A stretch of DNA of 56,507 bases. It comes from CAYMCJ01 sp964388985 (GTDB taxonomy: Bacteria > Patescibacteriota > Patescibacteriia > Patescibacteriales > CAYMCJ01). The notes beneath the pieces were generated by a model, which ran no database searches, was not told the origin of the DNA, and saw only the letters and a list, made by a program, of their open reading frames with translations. The stretch lies in the NCBI GenBank assembly GCA_964388985.1, contig CAYMCJ010000001.1, positions 1 to 56,507 on the forward strand, read 5' to 3'. Positions 1 to 8,282 of this stretch are shown here, one piece after another (the stretch's first letter is position 1; each line of letters opens with the position of its first letter). The position numbers and the translations under genes are program-made.

Positions 1-1
1 G

Positions 2-373
2 GCTTTCCCAAGCAGTGTTTTTTTCTTTAGGGATAAACATTCCCCCTTGATTGAACTGGAATTTTTTGCGCCCGGTTTTTCCCAGGCGGACTGGCAGGCC
101 TGGCGCGGACTCATAGAAGAATTAAAAAAGGCAGGTTATCGTCAAGTGGAAGAAAGGAAATTTTATGAGTTTACGCATTGCTCCTGTCTGAGGTTTGTTT
201 GGGAAAAGGAGAGAAGGAGGATAGAGGCGGAAGAATTTATTCCGGTGGAGGTAATATATGAGTTTAGGGGGATTATTTCTTTGAAGAGCGCTTTAAAAAA
301 GATTGCCGGGAGCCAGGATTACAAGGAGGAAATAAATCCAGGTAAAGCGCCCACTATGTTAGCCGGGAATTAA
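2..373 (+). CDS. Unknown protein, 5'-truncated by window edge
   Basis: The frame is open from base 2 to a TAA at 371-373, so the gene very probably begins before the window. The first start-like codon inside the window is a TTG at 47 with no ribosome site before it. The visible part is about 123 residues, rich in charged and aromatic residues, with no membrane segment. I recognise no family and cannot assign a function. The next gene is read in the same direction after a 470-base stretch, so its operon partners lie upstream and out of sight. Confidence 0.6.
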   Translation, partial: AFPSSVFFFRDKHSPLIELEFFAPGFSQADWQAWRGLIEELKKAGYRQVEERKFYEFTHCSCLRFVWEKERRRIEAEEFIPVEVIYEFRGIISLKSALKKIAGSQDYKEEINPGKAPTMLAGN

Positions 374-464
374 TTTTCTCGGTTTTTTATTTGGCTTTTT
401 TAAAAAAATTTGCTATATTTTAATTAAGGAAGTGTAGCCTAAATTTTAAAAGAAAGGAGGCATT

Positions 465-617
465 TTGTCCCATAAAGAGTATGCTGATAAGCACAGAAAG
501 TTGGCTAAGTGGCAGAAGTTGTGGGTGGTAGTTTGGATATTTCCCCTTAACAAAAGGAGGGTAGCCATGTCTCGGAAGAAATTGACTATTCGGGTAAAGG
601 GGAAGGGAAGGAGGTGA
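465..617 (+). CDS. Possible small basic protein, 50 aa, TTG start
   Basis: A strong Shine-Dalgarno site (AAAGGAGG, 453-460) lies four bases before a TTG. The frame runs 50 codons to TGA at 615-617 and encodes a Lys/Arg-rich peptide with a hydrophobic centre (LWVVVWIF). A second perfect SD (553-560) precedes an internal ATG at 568 in the same frame, so a 16-residue basic peptide is an alternative product. The transcript ends at a clear terminator at 733-771. The rest of 374-843 holds no longer gene, only two more SD-like sites. No family is recognised; it could also be a non-coding RNA. Confidence 0.4.
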   Translation: MSHKEYADKHRKLAKWQKLWVVVWIFPLNKRRVAMSRKKLTIRVKGKGRR

Positions 618-732
618 TCGGCCCAATATCTCTTATCGCCCCGGTTAACAGGTTAAATCCAACCAAGACTGGTAAGAAGATATGGCGTATCAATTTTACG
701 GTAAAGGAGGTGGATATTCAAAGTTTAGTATA

Positions 733-771
733 CTGGGTATTTTCGCGTGAAGATACCCAGCTTTTCTTTTT
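733..771 (+). terminator. Intrinsic terminator of the 450-730 transcript
   Basis: CTGGGTAT (733-740) pairs with ATACCCAG (753-760) and is followed by a pyrimidine run, CTTTTCTTTTT. It closes the short transcript that carries the small ORF at 465-617, so dus downstream should have its own promoter. Confidence 0.8.
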
Positions 772-843
772 AATAAAAATTATATAAAATATAAAGACAT
801 TACCCAATATATAAAATATGGTGTCGGATATTTTTAGTATAAA

Positions 844-1851
844 ATGAATAATTTTTGGTTAAAATTTAAAAAACCGATTTTAGCTTTAGCACCGATGGCC
901 GGCTTTACCGATTCCGCTTTTAGGCAAATTTGCAAAAGTTTTGGCGCTCAAGTGGTTTATTCGGAAATGGCTTCAGTGACAGCCTTGGTTTATAATCCGA
1001 CCAAGACTTTAGAGATGCTAAAATTTAGCCAAGCCGAGCGTCCTTATGTGGTGCAATTATTTGGCAGCCGGCCGGAACATTTTACTAAAGCCGCGCAATT
1101 GCTAACCAGCCGTAGGCAGATTTCTAAATTACCTCGCCTGTCTCGACTGCACGAGCAGGACGAGCGGGAAATCCCAAATTACAAATTACCCCAGGGGATT
1201 GATATAAATTTCGGCTGTCCGGTTAAAAAGGTGGCTAAGCAGGGAGCCGGAGCCGTGTTGATGAATAATTTAAAATTGGCGCGGGAGATTGTTAAAAGCG
1301 TGATAGCTGCTACTGATTTGCCGGTTTCAATAAAATGCCGAAGCCAGGTCGGGCAAGTTGATGTTTTAAAATTTTTGGACAATTTATCGGACTTGGATAT
1401 AAAAGCGGTCATGATTCATGGTCGCAGTTTGGCCCAGGGGTTTTCCGGCCCGATTAATACCGAGATTATAAAAAAAGCCGGAAATTATTTTCCCGGCCTT
1501 ATTTTAGCCAACGGCGGAGTTAGAAATTATGAAGACGGGATAGAGATATTGGAAAAAACCAAAGCCGACGGCCTGGGTATAGGACGCGGCGCTTTGGGCC
1601 GGCCCTGGATATTTAGGTCGCTGAAAACGCAGAAAAATTATGAAAACGCAGAAAAAAAAGAATATATATTTAAAATAGCCTTAAAGCAGGCTGAATTAGC
1701 CCAAAAATTAAAAGGCGAACAGGGGATTGTTGAAATGCGCAAACATTTATGTTTTTACGTTCAGGGCTTGCCCGGAGCCAAAAAAATGAGAGAAAAATTA
1801 ATTAAAGTAGAAAGTTTAGAGGATATACAGAAAGTTTTTTTAAAAGAATAG
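844..1851 (+). CDS. dus: tRNA-dihydrouridine synthase
   Basis: This flavoenzyme reduces uridine to dihydrouridine in tRNA D-loops. The order of motifs fits the Dus family: APMAGFTDSAFR (16-27), QLFGS (71-75), DINFGCPVKKV with the catalytic Cys (120-130), then the FMN-binding IHGRS and ANGGV and the GIGRGALGRPWIF stretch. At 335 residues it is near usual length. Residues 88-117, just before the catalytic motif, are an extra segment made from repeat DNA (1105-1194) and include RLSRLHEQDE, a peptide also found in PrmC at the other end of the window. The frame is intact, so the enzyme is probably functional. The start is the first ATG; no SD is visible. Confidence 0.95.
   Translation: MNNFWLKFKKPILALAPMAGFTDSAFRQICKSFGAQVVYSEMASVTALVYNPTKTLEMLKFSQAERPYVVQLFGSRPEHFTKAAQLLTSRRQISKLPRLSRLHEQDEREIPNYKLPQGIDINFGCPVKKVAKQGAGAVLMNNLKLAREIVKSVIAATDLPVSIKCRSQVGQVDVLKFLDNLSDLDIKAVMIHGRSLAQGFSGPINTEIIKKAGNYFPGLILANGGVRNYEDGIEILEKTKADGLGIGRGALGRPWIFRSLKTQKNYENAEKKEYIFKIALKQAELAQKLKGEQGIVEMRKHLCFYVQGLPGAKKMREKLIKVESLEDIQKVFLKE
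1105..1194 (+). repeat. In-frame repeat insert within dus
   Basis: This stretch of dus has no counterpart in typical Dus proteins. Its core at 1136-1169 is one of three copies of an imperfect hairpin element; the others are at 40158-40192 (intergenic) and 41929-41964 (inside prmC). AT-rich words of the AAATTCCAAAT type flank the core, as in the miaB insert. Copies in dus and prmC are read in the same frame and orientation relative to the genes. Confidence 0.75.
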
Positions 1852-1880
1852 ACCGTATTAAAATACGGTCATTTATGTTT
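1851..1880. terminator. Bidirectional hairpin between dus and the convergent small gene
   Basis: GACCGTATT-AA-AATACGGTC is a perfect 9-bp inverted repeat at 1851-1870 that begins on the last base of the dus stop codon. It is flanked by A/T-rich DNA and sits between convergent genes, so it probably ends both transcripts. Confidence 0.65.
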
Positions 1881-2112
1881 GCAAGGGGACAAAGGTTAGT
1901 CTTTTTACCCCTTGGAGGTTTGAATAATTATCTATTCTGGTTTTGGTTTCGCCGTCCGAATGTTTTAGCCTTAAAATTCTGCCAGGCAGAATTTCCAGTT
2001 GTATTGGCTTTTTTTTCCTGTCAAAGATAGGGTTTTTTTCCCCTTCTTTATTAACAGTAAAAGGCAATACAATTATACCCTCGGGAATTTCATTTATATT
2101 GCCCCATTCCAT
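1873..2112 (-). CDS. Unknown small protein, 79 aa
   Basis: The start is supported by a good Shine-Dalgarno site (AGGAGGG) about five bases before ATG. The 79-residue product has alternating hydrophobic and charged residues, suggesting a small beta-rich domain, without signal peptide or membrane segment. It follows corA on the same strand by 38 bases and is probably cotranscribed with it. I recognise no family. Confidence 0.6.
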   Translation of the reverse strand: MEWGNINEIPEGIIVLPFTVNKEGEKNPIFDRKKKPIQLEILPGRILRLKHSDGETKTRIDNYSNLQGVKRLTFVPLQT

Positions 2113-2150
2113 ATCATCCCTCCTAATTTGGAGTTTATTGGTTTAAATAT

Positions 2151-3116
2151 TTATAACCATTTTTTCCTTTCAAAGAACAAGAGCATGCCCAAGCAGCCGA
2201 TAAGCATAAAGGCGATAATAATCCAAAATCCGTTTTCCGTGTCCATAAAAGGCATGCCTTTTATGGTGTTCATGCCGAAAATAGCGGCCAATAAAGTTAA
2301 AGGAAAAACTATGACGGAGAAGATAGTCAAAGTTTTCATAATATCGCTTAAGCGGTAGTTTAAGAGTGATTCATTGGTATCGTGCAGAGCCTCAATTATT
2401 TCTTTTTGATTTTCCAAAAATTCCCAAATTCTTTTGGATTGTTCAATTAAATTATAGTAGTAACTTTTTATTTTTTCTCTGGGGACAAGACTGCTTTCTA
2501 TTTCCATTAGTTTTTTAAGTATATTTTTGTGGTTTTGCATTATTTTTCGGATATGGATGATATTGCGCCTTAAAGAAAGTATTTCCGAGGCCGCATCTCT
2601 CTGCTTTTGGGAAAATATAATTTCCTCGGTTTTATTTATGGTCAGACTGTTTTTGTCTATCAGGGAAAAGCAGTCCAGCATTAATTTTTCCAGCAATTCA
2701 TAAAGCAGAATGGCTGATGATTCAAGTCTGTATGACAATAATGAATTCCCGTCTTTTTTGCAAATTTGAAGAAAATCGTTTATAGCTTTAATATTATTAT
2801 GCAGGGTTATCAGGTAGCCGTGGCCGACAAAAAATTCTATCTCTCCGGCAATAATTTTTTCATTCATAAAGACGGGGAAATGAAGAATCATAAAAAGATA
2901 ACTGTCGCCGGTTTCAACTATCGGTCTTTGGGCGACCGCTTTGGCCGAGGAGGCTTGCAGATGCTTTAAATTAAATTTATATTTTTTGCGCAGAAATTCT
3001 ATTTCTTTTTTGCTGGGATTATTAATATTTATCCAGATTAGTTTTTCTCCCACGGTTTTAGGATTGTCAATAGTAATCTGCTCAATATTTTTTGAAATTT
3101 TTTTATAAATAGACAT
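2151..3116 (-). CDS. corA: CorA-family magnesium/divalent metal transporter
   Basis: CorA proteins form pentameric channels for Mg2+ and related ions. The 321-residue product has the usual layout: an alpha/beta cytoplasmic domain, a long charged helix (about 150-250), then two C-terminal membrane helices. The signature GMN lies at about 280-282 in FGMNTIKGMPFM between the two helices, and the tail is basic (ERKKWL). No SD is obvious. The substrate cannot be fixed from sequence, because CorA homologs also carry Co2+, Ni2+ or Zn2+. Confidence 0.92.
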   Translation of the reverse strand: MSIYKKISKNIEQITIDNPKTVGEKLIWININNPSKKEIEFLRKKYKFNLKHLQASSAKAVAQRPIVETGDSYLFMILHFPVFMNEKIIAGEIEFFVGHGYLITLHNNIKAINDFLQICKKDGNSLLSYRLESSAILLYELLEKLMLDCFSLIDKNSLTINKTEEIIFSQKQRDAASEILSLRRNIIHIRKIMQNHKNILKKLMEIESSLVPREKIKSYYYNLIEQSKRIWEFLENQKEIIEALHDTNESLLNYRLSDIMKTLTIFSVIVFPLTLLAAIFGMNTIKGMPFMDTENGFWIIIAFMLIGCLGMLLFFERKKWL

Positions 3117-3201
3117 TTTTGATTATTAAGTATAAAGTGTGAATTATCAAATTGTGGATAATTTAATTATATTATACCACAAATAGCAAATGTTTTAAAT
3201 G

Positions 3202-3257
3202 TTATCCCGCTAAAGCGGGACCCGCACTACAAATGCGGGACATCCGAATTAATGTTA
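3202..3257. repeat. Intergenic palindromic repeat, copy 1
   Basis: Two successive hairpins, CCCGCTAAAGCGGG and CCCGCACTACAAATGCGGG, are followed by ACATCCGAATTAATG. A near-identical element lies at 6422-6475, and a diverged form of its second half lies in frame inside the CCA-adding enzyme gene (24683-24715). The rest of the 3117-3412 spacer holds only the promoter described separately. Confidence 0.85.
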
Positions 3258-3382
3258 TTGCCTTTGGCAAGGCCCTGTCTCTGCGGCTGGCCCATTTTAA
3301 TGGAGATAGCAGAATAGCTGTTTGTGGGATAGATACCATGTAGTACAATTTGTTCGTATTTTTTTATTTTATTTAATTTTTA

Positions 3383-3391
3383 TGCTATAAT
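3383..3391 (+). promoter_or_regulatory. Extended -10 promoter for the gene at 3413
   Basis: TGCTATAAT is a perfect extended -10 element, 21 bases before the ATG at 3413. The -35 region is T-rich without a good match. Predicted RNA would begin near 3397, giving a leader of about 15 bases without SD. Confidence 0.65.
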
Positions 3392-3412
3392 ACAAGAGAT
3401 AGTGTTAATAAT

Positions 3413-4474
3413 ATGCTTAATAAAATAATCAATTTTATAAAATATAATAATGCCACGGTTGTGATAGTAATTGTTGTTTTAATTGTCGGCACCAGCGCTT
3501 TTGCTTCTGAAACCGGGCGGGAAATAATCGGCCAGAAACAGACAAATATAGAGGGTGTTGACAATAGTTTGCTTCTAGAAGTTGATTTGGATAAATTTGA
3601 TATGGAGTATAAGATAGAGAATATTAAGGAGGATGAAGAAAATTATTTTGTAACCTATACATTCCTGGATTTAGTTAAGGCCGATAATGCCTGGCAGTAT
3701 ATGCTTAGAGAGAGTATCCGCAAAGTATCAAAGAAAAACAAAAAAGATTTGGGCCTGTATTTGGCCGAAGAATTGGCCGAAGAATATGAAGCCAAAATTA
3801 AAGAATTAAAGGAAGAGCAAAATCAGGCGAAAAAACAAGGGCAGGAAGAAAGGGTAGAAGTTACGGAATACAGCGGATTAATAGGCGGAGTGCTTAATAT
3901 AACCGGGAAAGTTTTTAAGGATTATGAGCCAATAAAAAGAGTAAATCTTGAATCACCGATTGCCAAAGAGACATTGCGGGAATTAAAGGAAGGAGAAACG
4001 GAAATAAACGCGCCAATGTCAGCCGCGGATGATTTGACGCAGATTTACGAAGATTATATAGCCGCCAATGACCCGGATAATGACAATATTTTCGGCAACA
4101 ATGACAATTGCCCGGCTATTTATAATCCCGAACAGGCCGATAGTGACGGAGACGGGGTTGGCGATGTTTGTGATATTGACAATATTAGTCCGGAGGAGTC
4201 AACGGTTAGTAGTGATGAAAATACAGGTGATGGTCAATCGTTCGTGGAAATAATTGATTTGGAAGACGAGGAAGAATCATCTTTGTCAAATACAGAGGCG
4301 GGACCGGCCGAAGAAGGCGCTGGGGATGGAGAGCCGGCCGGAAGTCAGGCAGAAGGAGGCGCGCCGGCCGAGGGTGAAATAACAAGCGAAAATTCCGGAT
4401 CAGAAACCCCGGCGGATGCAGGAACAAGCGCGCCGGCCGAGACGATTACCGAGACAACGACAGAGGCGGAATAG
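3413..4474 (+). CDS. Membrane-anchored protein with thrombospondin type-3 calcium repeats
   Basis: Residues 13-31 form a single N-terminal hydrophobic segment ending in TSAFASE, either an uncleaved anchor or a signal peptide. A charged region rich in Lys/Glu helices follows (about 100-145). At about 220-256 lie Asp-rich repeats of the thrombospondin type-3 kind (DPDNDN..., then DSDGDGVGDVCD), known in that family to bind calcium. The last 100 residues are a Glu/Gly/Ala/Pro-rich low-complexity tail. It is followed after 24 bases by another membrane protein gene. The role is unknown; a surface location is inferred. Confidence 0.8.
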   Translation: MLNKIINFIKYNNATVVIVIVVLIVGTSAFASETGREIIGQKQTNIEGVDNSLLLEVDLDKFDMEYKIENIKEDEENYFVTYTFLDLVKADNAWQYMLRESIRKVSKKNKKDLGLYLAEELAEEYEAKIKELKEEQNQAKKQGQEERVEVTEYSGLIGGVLNITGKVFKDYEPIKRVNLESPIAKETLRELKEGETEINAPMSAADDLTQIYEDYIAANDPDNDNIFGNNDNCPAIYNPEQADSDGDGVGDVCDIDNISPEESTVSSDENTGDGQSFVEIIDLEDEEESSLSNTEAGPAEEGAGDGEPAGSQAEGGAPAEGEITSENSGSETPADAGTSAPAETITETTTEAE

Positions 4475-4498
4475 TTATTAATTTATATTTTTTACATT

Positions 4499-5077
4499 AT
4501 GACTGATAATTTTAAAGAGACGGTAAATTTAAAAGAAAGCGGAAGATTGAGCCAAAACGCAAGGAGTCCTCGGGTTGGCTCTTCAAGGTTTGCCGAACAA
4601 ATAGACCATATTTATGGCGATAAGGCTAGGGGAAAAAGAGAGCTGCAAAAGATTAGCCGGCCGATAGAGCGAAAAATTAATGAGCCGATATTTAAAAGAA
4701 TAATAATATTGTTGGCAATAATTTTAATCGGCTTGGTTGTATATTTTTTATTTTTTAATAAAAATAATGAGGCCAATGATGCCAATAGCCTTAATTGGTA
4801 TTCCGTCAAGTTGGTTGACGGCGAGATTTTTTACGGACAGATTAAAGATATTGCCTCCGACCCGGTAATTATTAAAAATGTATATTATAATTATGACCAG
4901 CAGAAAGATGGCAGCGATGAAGTAAACGCAACCGACAGTTTGCGTTTGGTAAAGCGCGGCAAAGAAACGCATGGCCCGGATGGGACTCTAAATGTTGTTC
5001 GTATGCAAATATTGTATATGGAGCCGTTAAAAAAGGATTCTAAAGTGTTGGAAGCGATTTTGAATTACGAGAAGTAA
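4499..5077 (+). CDS. Unknown single-pass membrane protein, 192 aa
   Basis: A basic cytoplasmic N-terminal region of about 64 residues is followed by one membrane helix (65-86) and an outer domain of about 100 residues that begins NWYSVKLVDGEIFYGQI, which looks like a small beta-barrel fold. It probably shares a transcript with the calcium-repeat protein before it. I do not recognise a named family. It is followed by a terminator at 5094-5135. Confidence 0.7.
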   Translation: MTDNFKETVNLKESGRLSQNARSPRVGSSRFAEQIDHIYGDKARGKRELQKISRPIERKINEPIFKRIIILLAIILIGLVVYFLFFNKNNEANDANSLNWYSVKLVDGEIFYGQIKDIASDPVIIKNVYYNYDQQKDGSDEVNATDSLRLVKRGKETHGPDGTLNVVRMQILYMEPLKKDSKVLEAILNYEK

Positions 5078-5093
5078 AAAATATAAAAATAAG

Positions 5094-5135
5094 AATAAAA
5101 AAGCCCACCTAATTATATAGAGGTGGGTGTTGTGT
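5094..5135. terminator. Terminator between convergent genes
   Basis: CCCACCT (5104-5110) pairs with AGGTGGG (5121-5127). On the minus strand the stem is followed directly by a long T run, making a strong terminator for the aspartate kinase gene. On the plus strand a weaker T-rich run follows. Confidence 0.8.
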
Positions 5136-5142
5136 TTTTTGA

Positions 5143-6351
5143 TTATTTTTTATCAAGTCCAAAGGCGGTATGGAGGGCATTGACCGCCAACTCTGCGAAT
5201 TTTTCTTCAATCACACATGATATCACGATTTCCGAGGTGCTTATCATCAGGATATTAATTCCTTTTTTTCCTAGCACTTCAAACATTTTAGCGGCAATTC
5301 CGGGGCGATCTTTCATGCCAACACCGACAATGGATATTTTCGCCACATCGGGGTCGCCGGTTGCTCTCTCCGCTTTAAGATTTTTTGCTGTTTTGCCTAA
5401 TATTTTTAAGACCCGCTCAAAATCTTTTTCCGGTACTGTAAATGAAACATCGGCCTTATTTTCGGAGCTGATATTTTGAACTACCATATCCAAGGTAATT
5501 CCAGCCTCTGAAATTGGCAAAAGAATTTTGGCGGCCACCCCGGGTTTATTAGGCACTGCCGTGATAGTTAGGCGCGCCTGATTTTTGTCGCAAATTACAG
5601 CAGTGACAACATTTTTTTCCCCTTTATTATTAATCATAGTTCCTCCTTTACTGCCAAAAGCTAATCTGACCAGAATTGGTACATTATTGTTTTTAGCAAA
5701 TTCTACTGAGCGAATTTGCATTACTTTAGCCCCCAGACTAGCCATTTCCAATATTTCGTCATAAGAGACGAATTTAAGCCGGCTGGCCTTTTTACATATA
5801 TTTGGGTCGGTAGTATAAATTCCGTCTACGTCCGTGCAAATTTCGCATGAGTCGGCTTTTAAGGCCGCGGCCAAGGCTACAGCCGTAGTATCTGAACCGC
5901 CGCGGCCCAGAGTGGTAATATTGTTTTCTTCATCAATACCTTGAAAACCCGCCACTATCACGACATAGTTTTTTTGCAGGAGTTTTTCAATCCGAGCCGT
6001 ATTAATAGTGATAATTCGGGCATCAGCATATCTTTGGTCCGTTATAATTCCGGCTTGGTGCCCGAGCAGGGATATGGCTTTAATACCCTTGGACTGCAAG
6101 GCTATTGCCAGCAAAGTTATTGTTTTTTGTTCTCCAATTGAAAGCAGGGCATCATATTCTCGTTTATTAGGATTGTAGCTTATTTGTTTTGCCAATTTAA
6201 TCAGTCCATCGGTTTCGCCAGCCATGGCCGATAAAACAATCACTATTTGTTTGCCTTGTTTATTAATTTCAGCCACTTGCATAGTTATCCGTTTAATTGC
6301 TTCAATATTAGCCACTGAGGTTCCGCCATACTTCTGAACAATTTTTTTCAT
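5143..6351 (-). CDS. lysC: Aspartate kinase
   Basis: It phosphorylates L-aspartate, the first step toward lysine, threonine, methionine and diaminopimelate. The amino-acid-kinase domain starts KIVQKYGGTSV (3-13) and carries GRGGSDTTA; the C-terminal third shows two ACT regulatory domains (about 265-400), so feedback inhibition is likely. At 402 residues it matches the usual monofunctional form. A good SD (AAAGGAG) lies ahead of the ATG. No other gene of the pathway is in the window, so it may serve peptidoglycan precursor supply; that is inference. Confidence 0.95.
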   Translation of the reverse strand: MKKIVQKYGGTSVANIEAIKRITMQVAEINKQGKQIVIVLSAMAGETDGLIKLAKQISYNPNKREYDALLSIGEQKTITLLAIALQSKGIKAISLLGHQAGIITDQRYADARIITINTARIEKLLQKNYVVIVAGFQGIDEENNITTLGRGGSDTTAVALAAALKADSCEICTDVDGIYTTDPNICKKASRLKFVSYDEILEMASLGAKVMQIRSVEFAKNNNVPILVRLAFGSKGGTMINNKGEKNVVTAVICDKNQARLTITAVPNKPGVAAKILLPISEAGITLDMVVQNISSENKADVSFTVPEKDFERVLKILGKTAKNLKAERATGDPDVAKISIVGVGMKDRPGIAAKMFEVLGKKGINILMISTSEIVISCVIEEKFAELAVNALHTAFGLDKK

Positions 6352-6385
6352 CTCTTAGGCTCCTTTCTGGCAGTTTCTTAAGTTT

Positions 6386-6414
6386 ATGTATTAAGTAAAA
6401 TTTTTAAAGGTCAA
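6386..6414 (-). promoter_or_regulatory. Possible promoter for aspartate kinase
   Basis: On the minus strand TTGACC and ATACAT are separated by 17 bases, with the predicted start about 30 bases before the gene. The -35 is good but the -10 weak. No lysine riboswitch fold is visible in this short leader. Confidence 0.4.
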
Positions 6415-6421
6415 GATTAAT

Positions 6422-6515
6422 GTTATCCCGCTTTAGCGGGACCCGCACTACGAATGCGGGACATGCGAATTAGTGTTATCCCGCTAACGCTCTGCGTCTT
6501 AAGTTATAGAGCGGT
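6422..6515. repeat. Intergenic palindromic repeat, copy 2 plus a degenerate third unit
   Basis: CCCGCTTTAGCGGG, then CCCGCACTACGAATGCGGG and ACATGCGAATTAGTG repeat the element at 3202-3257 with few changes. A further unit starts GTTATCCCGCTAACGCTCT and folds back on AGAGCGGTTAAC, so a second insertion or partial duplication sits right after the first. Confidence 0.85.
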
Positions 6516-6607
6516 TAACAGTAAATATTAGCATATAAACACTACCAAGTCAACTGCATTTATTTGAAAAACTTATTAGTATCTGTTAGGGTAGTAAGTA
6601 AGAAAAT

Positions 6608-8017
6608 ATGAGCAAAAAAAAGACTTACAATATTATAACTATCGGTTGCCAAATGAATAAGAGTGATAGCGAACGGATAGCCGGAGTTTTGGAAAGAGAA
6701 GGGTATAAATGGACTGATGATAGAAAATTAGCCGGTTTAATCGTGATAAATACCTGTGGAGTCCGGCAGTCGGCCGAAGACCGTGTTTACGGCTTGATTC
6801 CGAAGATTAAAAAGGATAATCCTAGAGTAAAAGTTATTTTGGCCGGCTGTTTGAGCGAGAGGAAAGACGTGCAAAAAAGACTGGCGGATAAAGTGGATAT
6901 GTGGTTGCCGATTAAACAAATTTCAAATTTCAAATTTCAAATTCCAAATAAATTTCAAATTCCAAATTCCAAAATCCAAAATTGTGATTATTTAAAATTA
7001 AAGCCAAAGTATGAATCCAAATTTTTTGCTTTTGTGCCGATTGGCAATGGCTGTAATAATTATTGCGCTTATTGCGTTGTGCCTTACGCCCGGGGTCGGG
7101 AAATTTATCGTCCGGCTGATGAAATACTGACTGAAGTGAAAAGTTTGGTAAAAAAAGGCTATAAAGAAATAATATTAATTGCTCAGAACGTGAATAGCTA
7201 TGCGTGGCAGGGAACAGGCAGTAAAACGGGGAAAATTGTTGATTTTATGAAGTTGCTTAAAATGGTTAATGATATTAGAGGGGATTTTTGGATTAGGTTT
7301 TTTACCAGTCATCCCAAAGATATGAGTGATGAATTAATAAAAATTATAGCCACAAGCGATAAAGTATGCGAGCAGATGCATTTACCGGTGCAGGCCGGAG
7401 ATAATGAAGTGCTGCAGAAGATGAATCGCGGATATACAGTAGAGGAATATTTAAAGTTAATAAAAAAGATTAATGAGGTATTTAATAATCAATATCCAAT
7501 AACCCTGCCTCCGCTAAAGCTACGGCAGGCAAGCAATAATCAAAAAATAATCAATAAACAAATATTAAATAATAAAATTTGGCGACCACCGGTGGCGATT
7601 ACCACGGATATTATTGTTGGTTTTCCCGGAGAAACAAAAAAGCAGTTTAACAATACTTTAAAATTATTTAAAGAAATGAAGTTTGATATGGCTTATATTT
7701 CTAAATATAGTCCGCGTCCGGGCACAGCCGCTTATCAATTGAAAGATGATGTGCCTAAAGAGGAAAAAAAGAAGCGGGAAGAAGAATTAATAAAAGTATT
7801 AAATAAAACCGCTTTGGAAAATAATAAAAAATATATTAATAAAATTGTAGAGATTTTAGTTGAAGGCCGAGGCAGAAAGGGTGAGTGGCGCGGTCAGGCA
7901 AGAACCGGGAAAATAGTAAAAATAGAAGGTAATAATAAAAAAATTAAAATTGGCGAATTTGTTAAAGTTAAAATAAAAAAAGCCCAGAATTTTGGGCTGG
8001 AAGGTGTTTTAGAATGA
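6608..8017 (+). CDS. miaB: tRNA-2-methylthio-N6-adenosine synthase
   Basis: MiaB is a radical-SAM methylthiotransferase that adds a 2-methylthio group to isopentenyl-A37 of tRNA. The N-terminal cluster cysteines are C14, C50 and C81, and the radical-SAM triad is C149, C153 and C156 in GNGCNNYCAYC. A TRAM domain closes the protein. Two segments are extra: 104-126, a tandem NFKFQIPN-like stretch, and about 291-328, which holds a GC-rich hairpin. Both are in frame and lie between conserved blocks, and 469 residues is slightly long for the family. miaA lies just downstream, making this an i6A/ms2i6A pair. Confidence 0.95.
   Translation: MSKKKTYNIITIGCQMNKSDSERIAGVLEREGYKWTDDRKLAGLIVINTCGVRQSAEDRVYGLIPKIKKDNPRVKVILAGCLSERKDVQKRLADKVDMWLPIKQISNFKFQIPNKFQIPNSKIQNCDYLKLKPKYESKFFAFVPIGNGCNNYCAYCVVPYARGREIYRPADEILTEVKSLVKKGYKEIILIAQNVNSYAWQGTGSKTGKIVDFMKLLKMVNDIRGDFWIRFFTSHPKDMSDELIKIIATSDKVCEQMHLPVQAGDNEVLQKMNRGYTVEEYLKLIKKINEVFNNQYPITLPPLKLRQASNNQKIINKQILNNKIWRPPVAITTDIIVGFPGETKKQFNNTLKLFKEMKFDMAYISKYSPRPGTAAYQLKDDVPKEEKKKREEELIKVLNKTALENNKKYINKIVEILVEGRGRKGEWRGQARTGKIVKIEGNNKKIKIGEFVKVKIKKAQNFGLEGVLE
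6917..6985 (+). repeat. In-frame AT-rich tandem insert in miaB
   Basis: The DNA repeats the word AAATTTC/AAATTCC about eight times. The same word family builds both arms of the intergenic element at 39976-40121. The protein reads it as NFKFQIPNKFQIPNSKIQN between the N-terminal MTTase domain and the radical-SAM domain. Confidence 0.75.
7478..7591 (+). repeat. Second in-frame insert in miaB, with hairpin
   Basis: The core CCTGCC...GGCAGG at 7504-7529 is a compact palindrome with loop CTAAAG, embedded in AATAATCAA-type words. In ordinary MiaB proteins the flanking blocks (IKKINE and ITTDIIVGFPGET) are close together, so about 30 residues here are additional. Confidence 0.7.
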
Positions 8018-8020
8018 AGG

Positions 8021-8053
8021 CGAGAGGAGAATCTGTACAAGAAACTCCTCTCG
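8021..8053. other. Hairpin downstream of miaB
   Basis: CGAGAGGAG and CTCCTCTCG pair perfectly over 9 bp with a 15-base loop. No T run follows on either strand, so it may be a processing or stability element. It is also the likely 3' boundary of the minus-strand mini-transcript that starts near 8276. Confidence 0.55.
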
Positions 8054-8108
8054 GGTGATGGGTGGCCAAAATCTGATTACACCGGACTGTGTAGCAATTC
8101 CATTTGCG

Positions 8109-8168
8109 CTACGACGTATTCCAGAGTCCGGCTTCGATCAGTTTGGCCTCGGGGTGGAGCTTTTTCAT
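8109..8168 (-). CDS. Possible 19-aa peptide in a minus-strand mini-transcript
   Basis: AAAAGGAGGG lies six bases before an ATG that opens a 19-codon frame ending in TAG, product MKKLHPEAKLIEAGLWNTS. The ATG overlaps the TGA of an upstream open frame (ATGA), which may itself be translated. A consensus promoter on the same strand lies about 115 bases upstream. The strong SD and promoter argue for expression; the peptide's function is unknown, and the RNA itself may matter more. Confidence 0.4.
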   Translation of the reverse strand: MKKLHPEAKLIEAGLWNTS

Positions 8169-8282
8169 GGTAATCCCTCCTTTTCAAAGAGTCCATTCAA
8201 TGCTCCTACTTCAAAGGCGCTTGCATTTGGGTTTACCCAATCTTTTGAGTTTTCCCAGCCTGCGTGCGCCAGCCTATTTATA

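Noticed and set aside
5143..6420. Lysine riboswitch ahead of aspartate kinase
   Set aside because: The leader is only about 30 bases, too short, and the sequence further upstream is a palindromic repeat.
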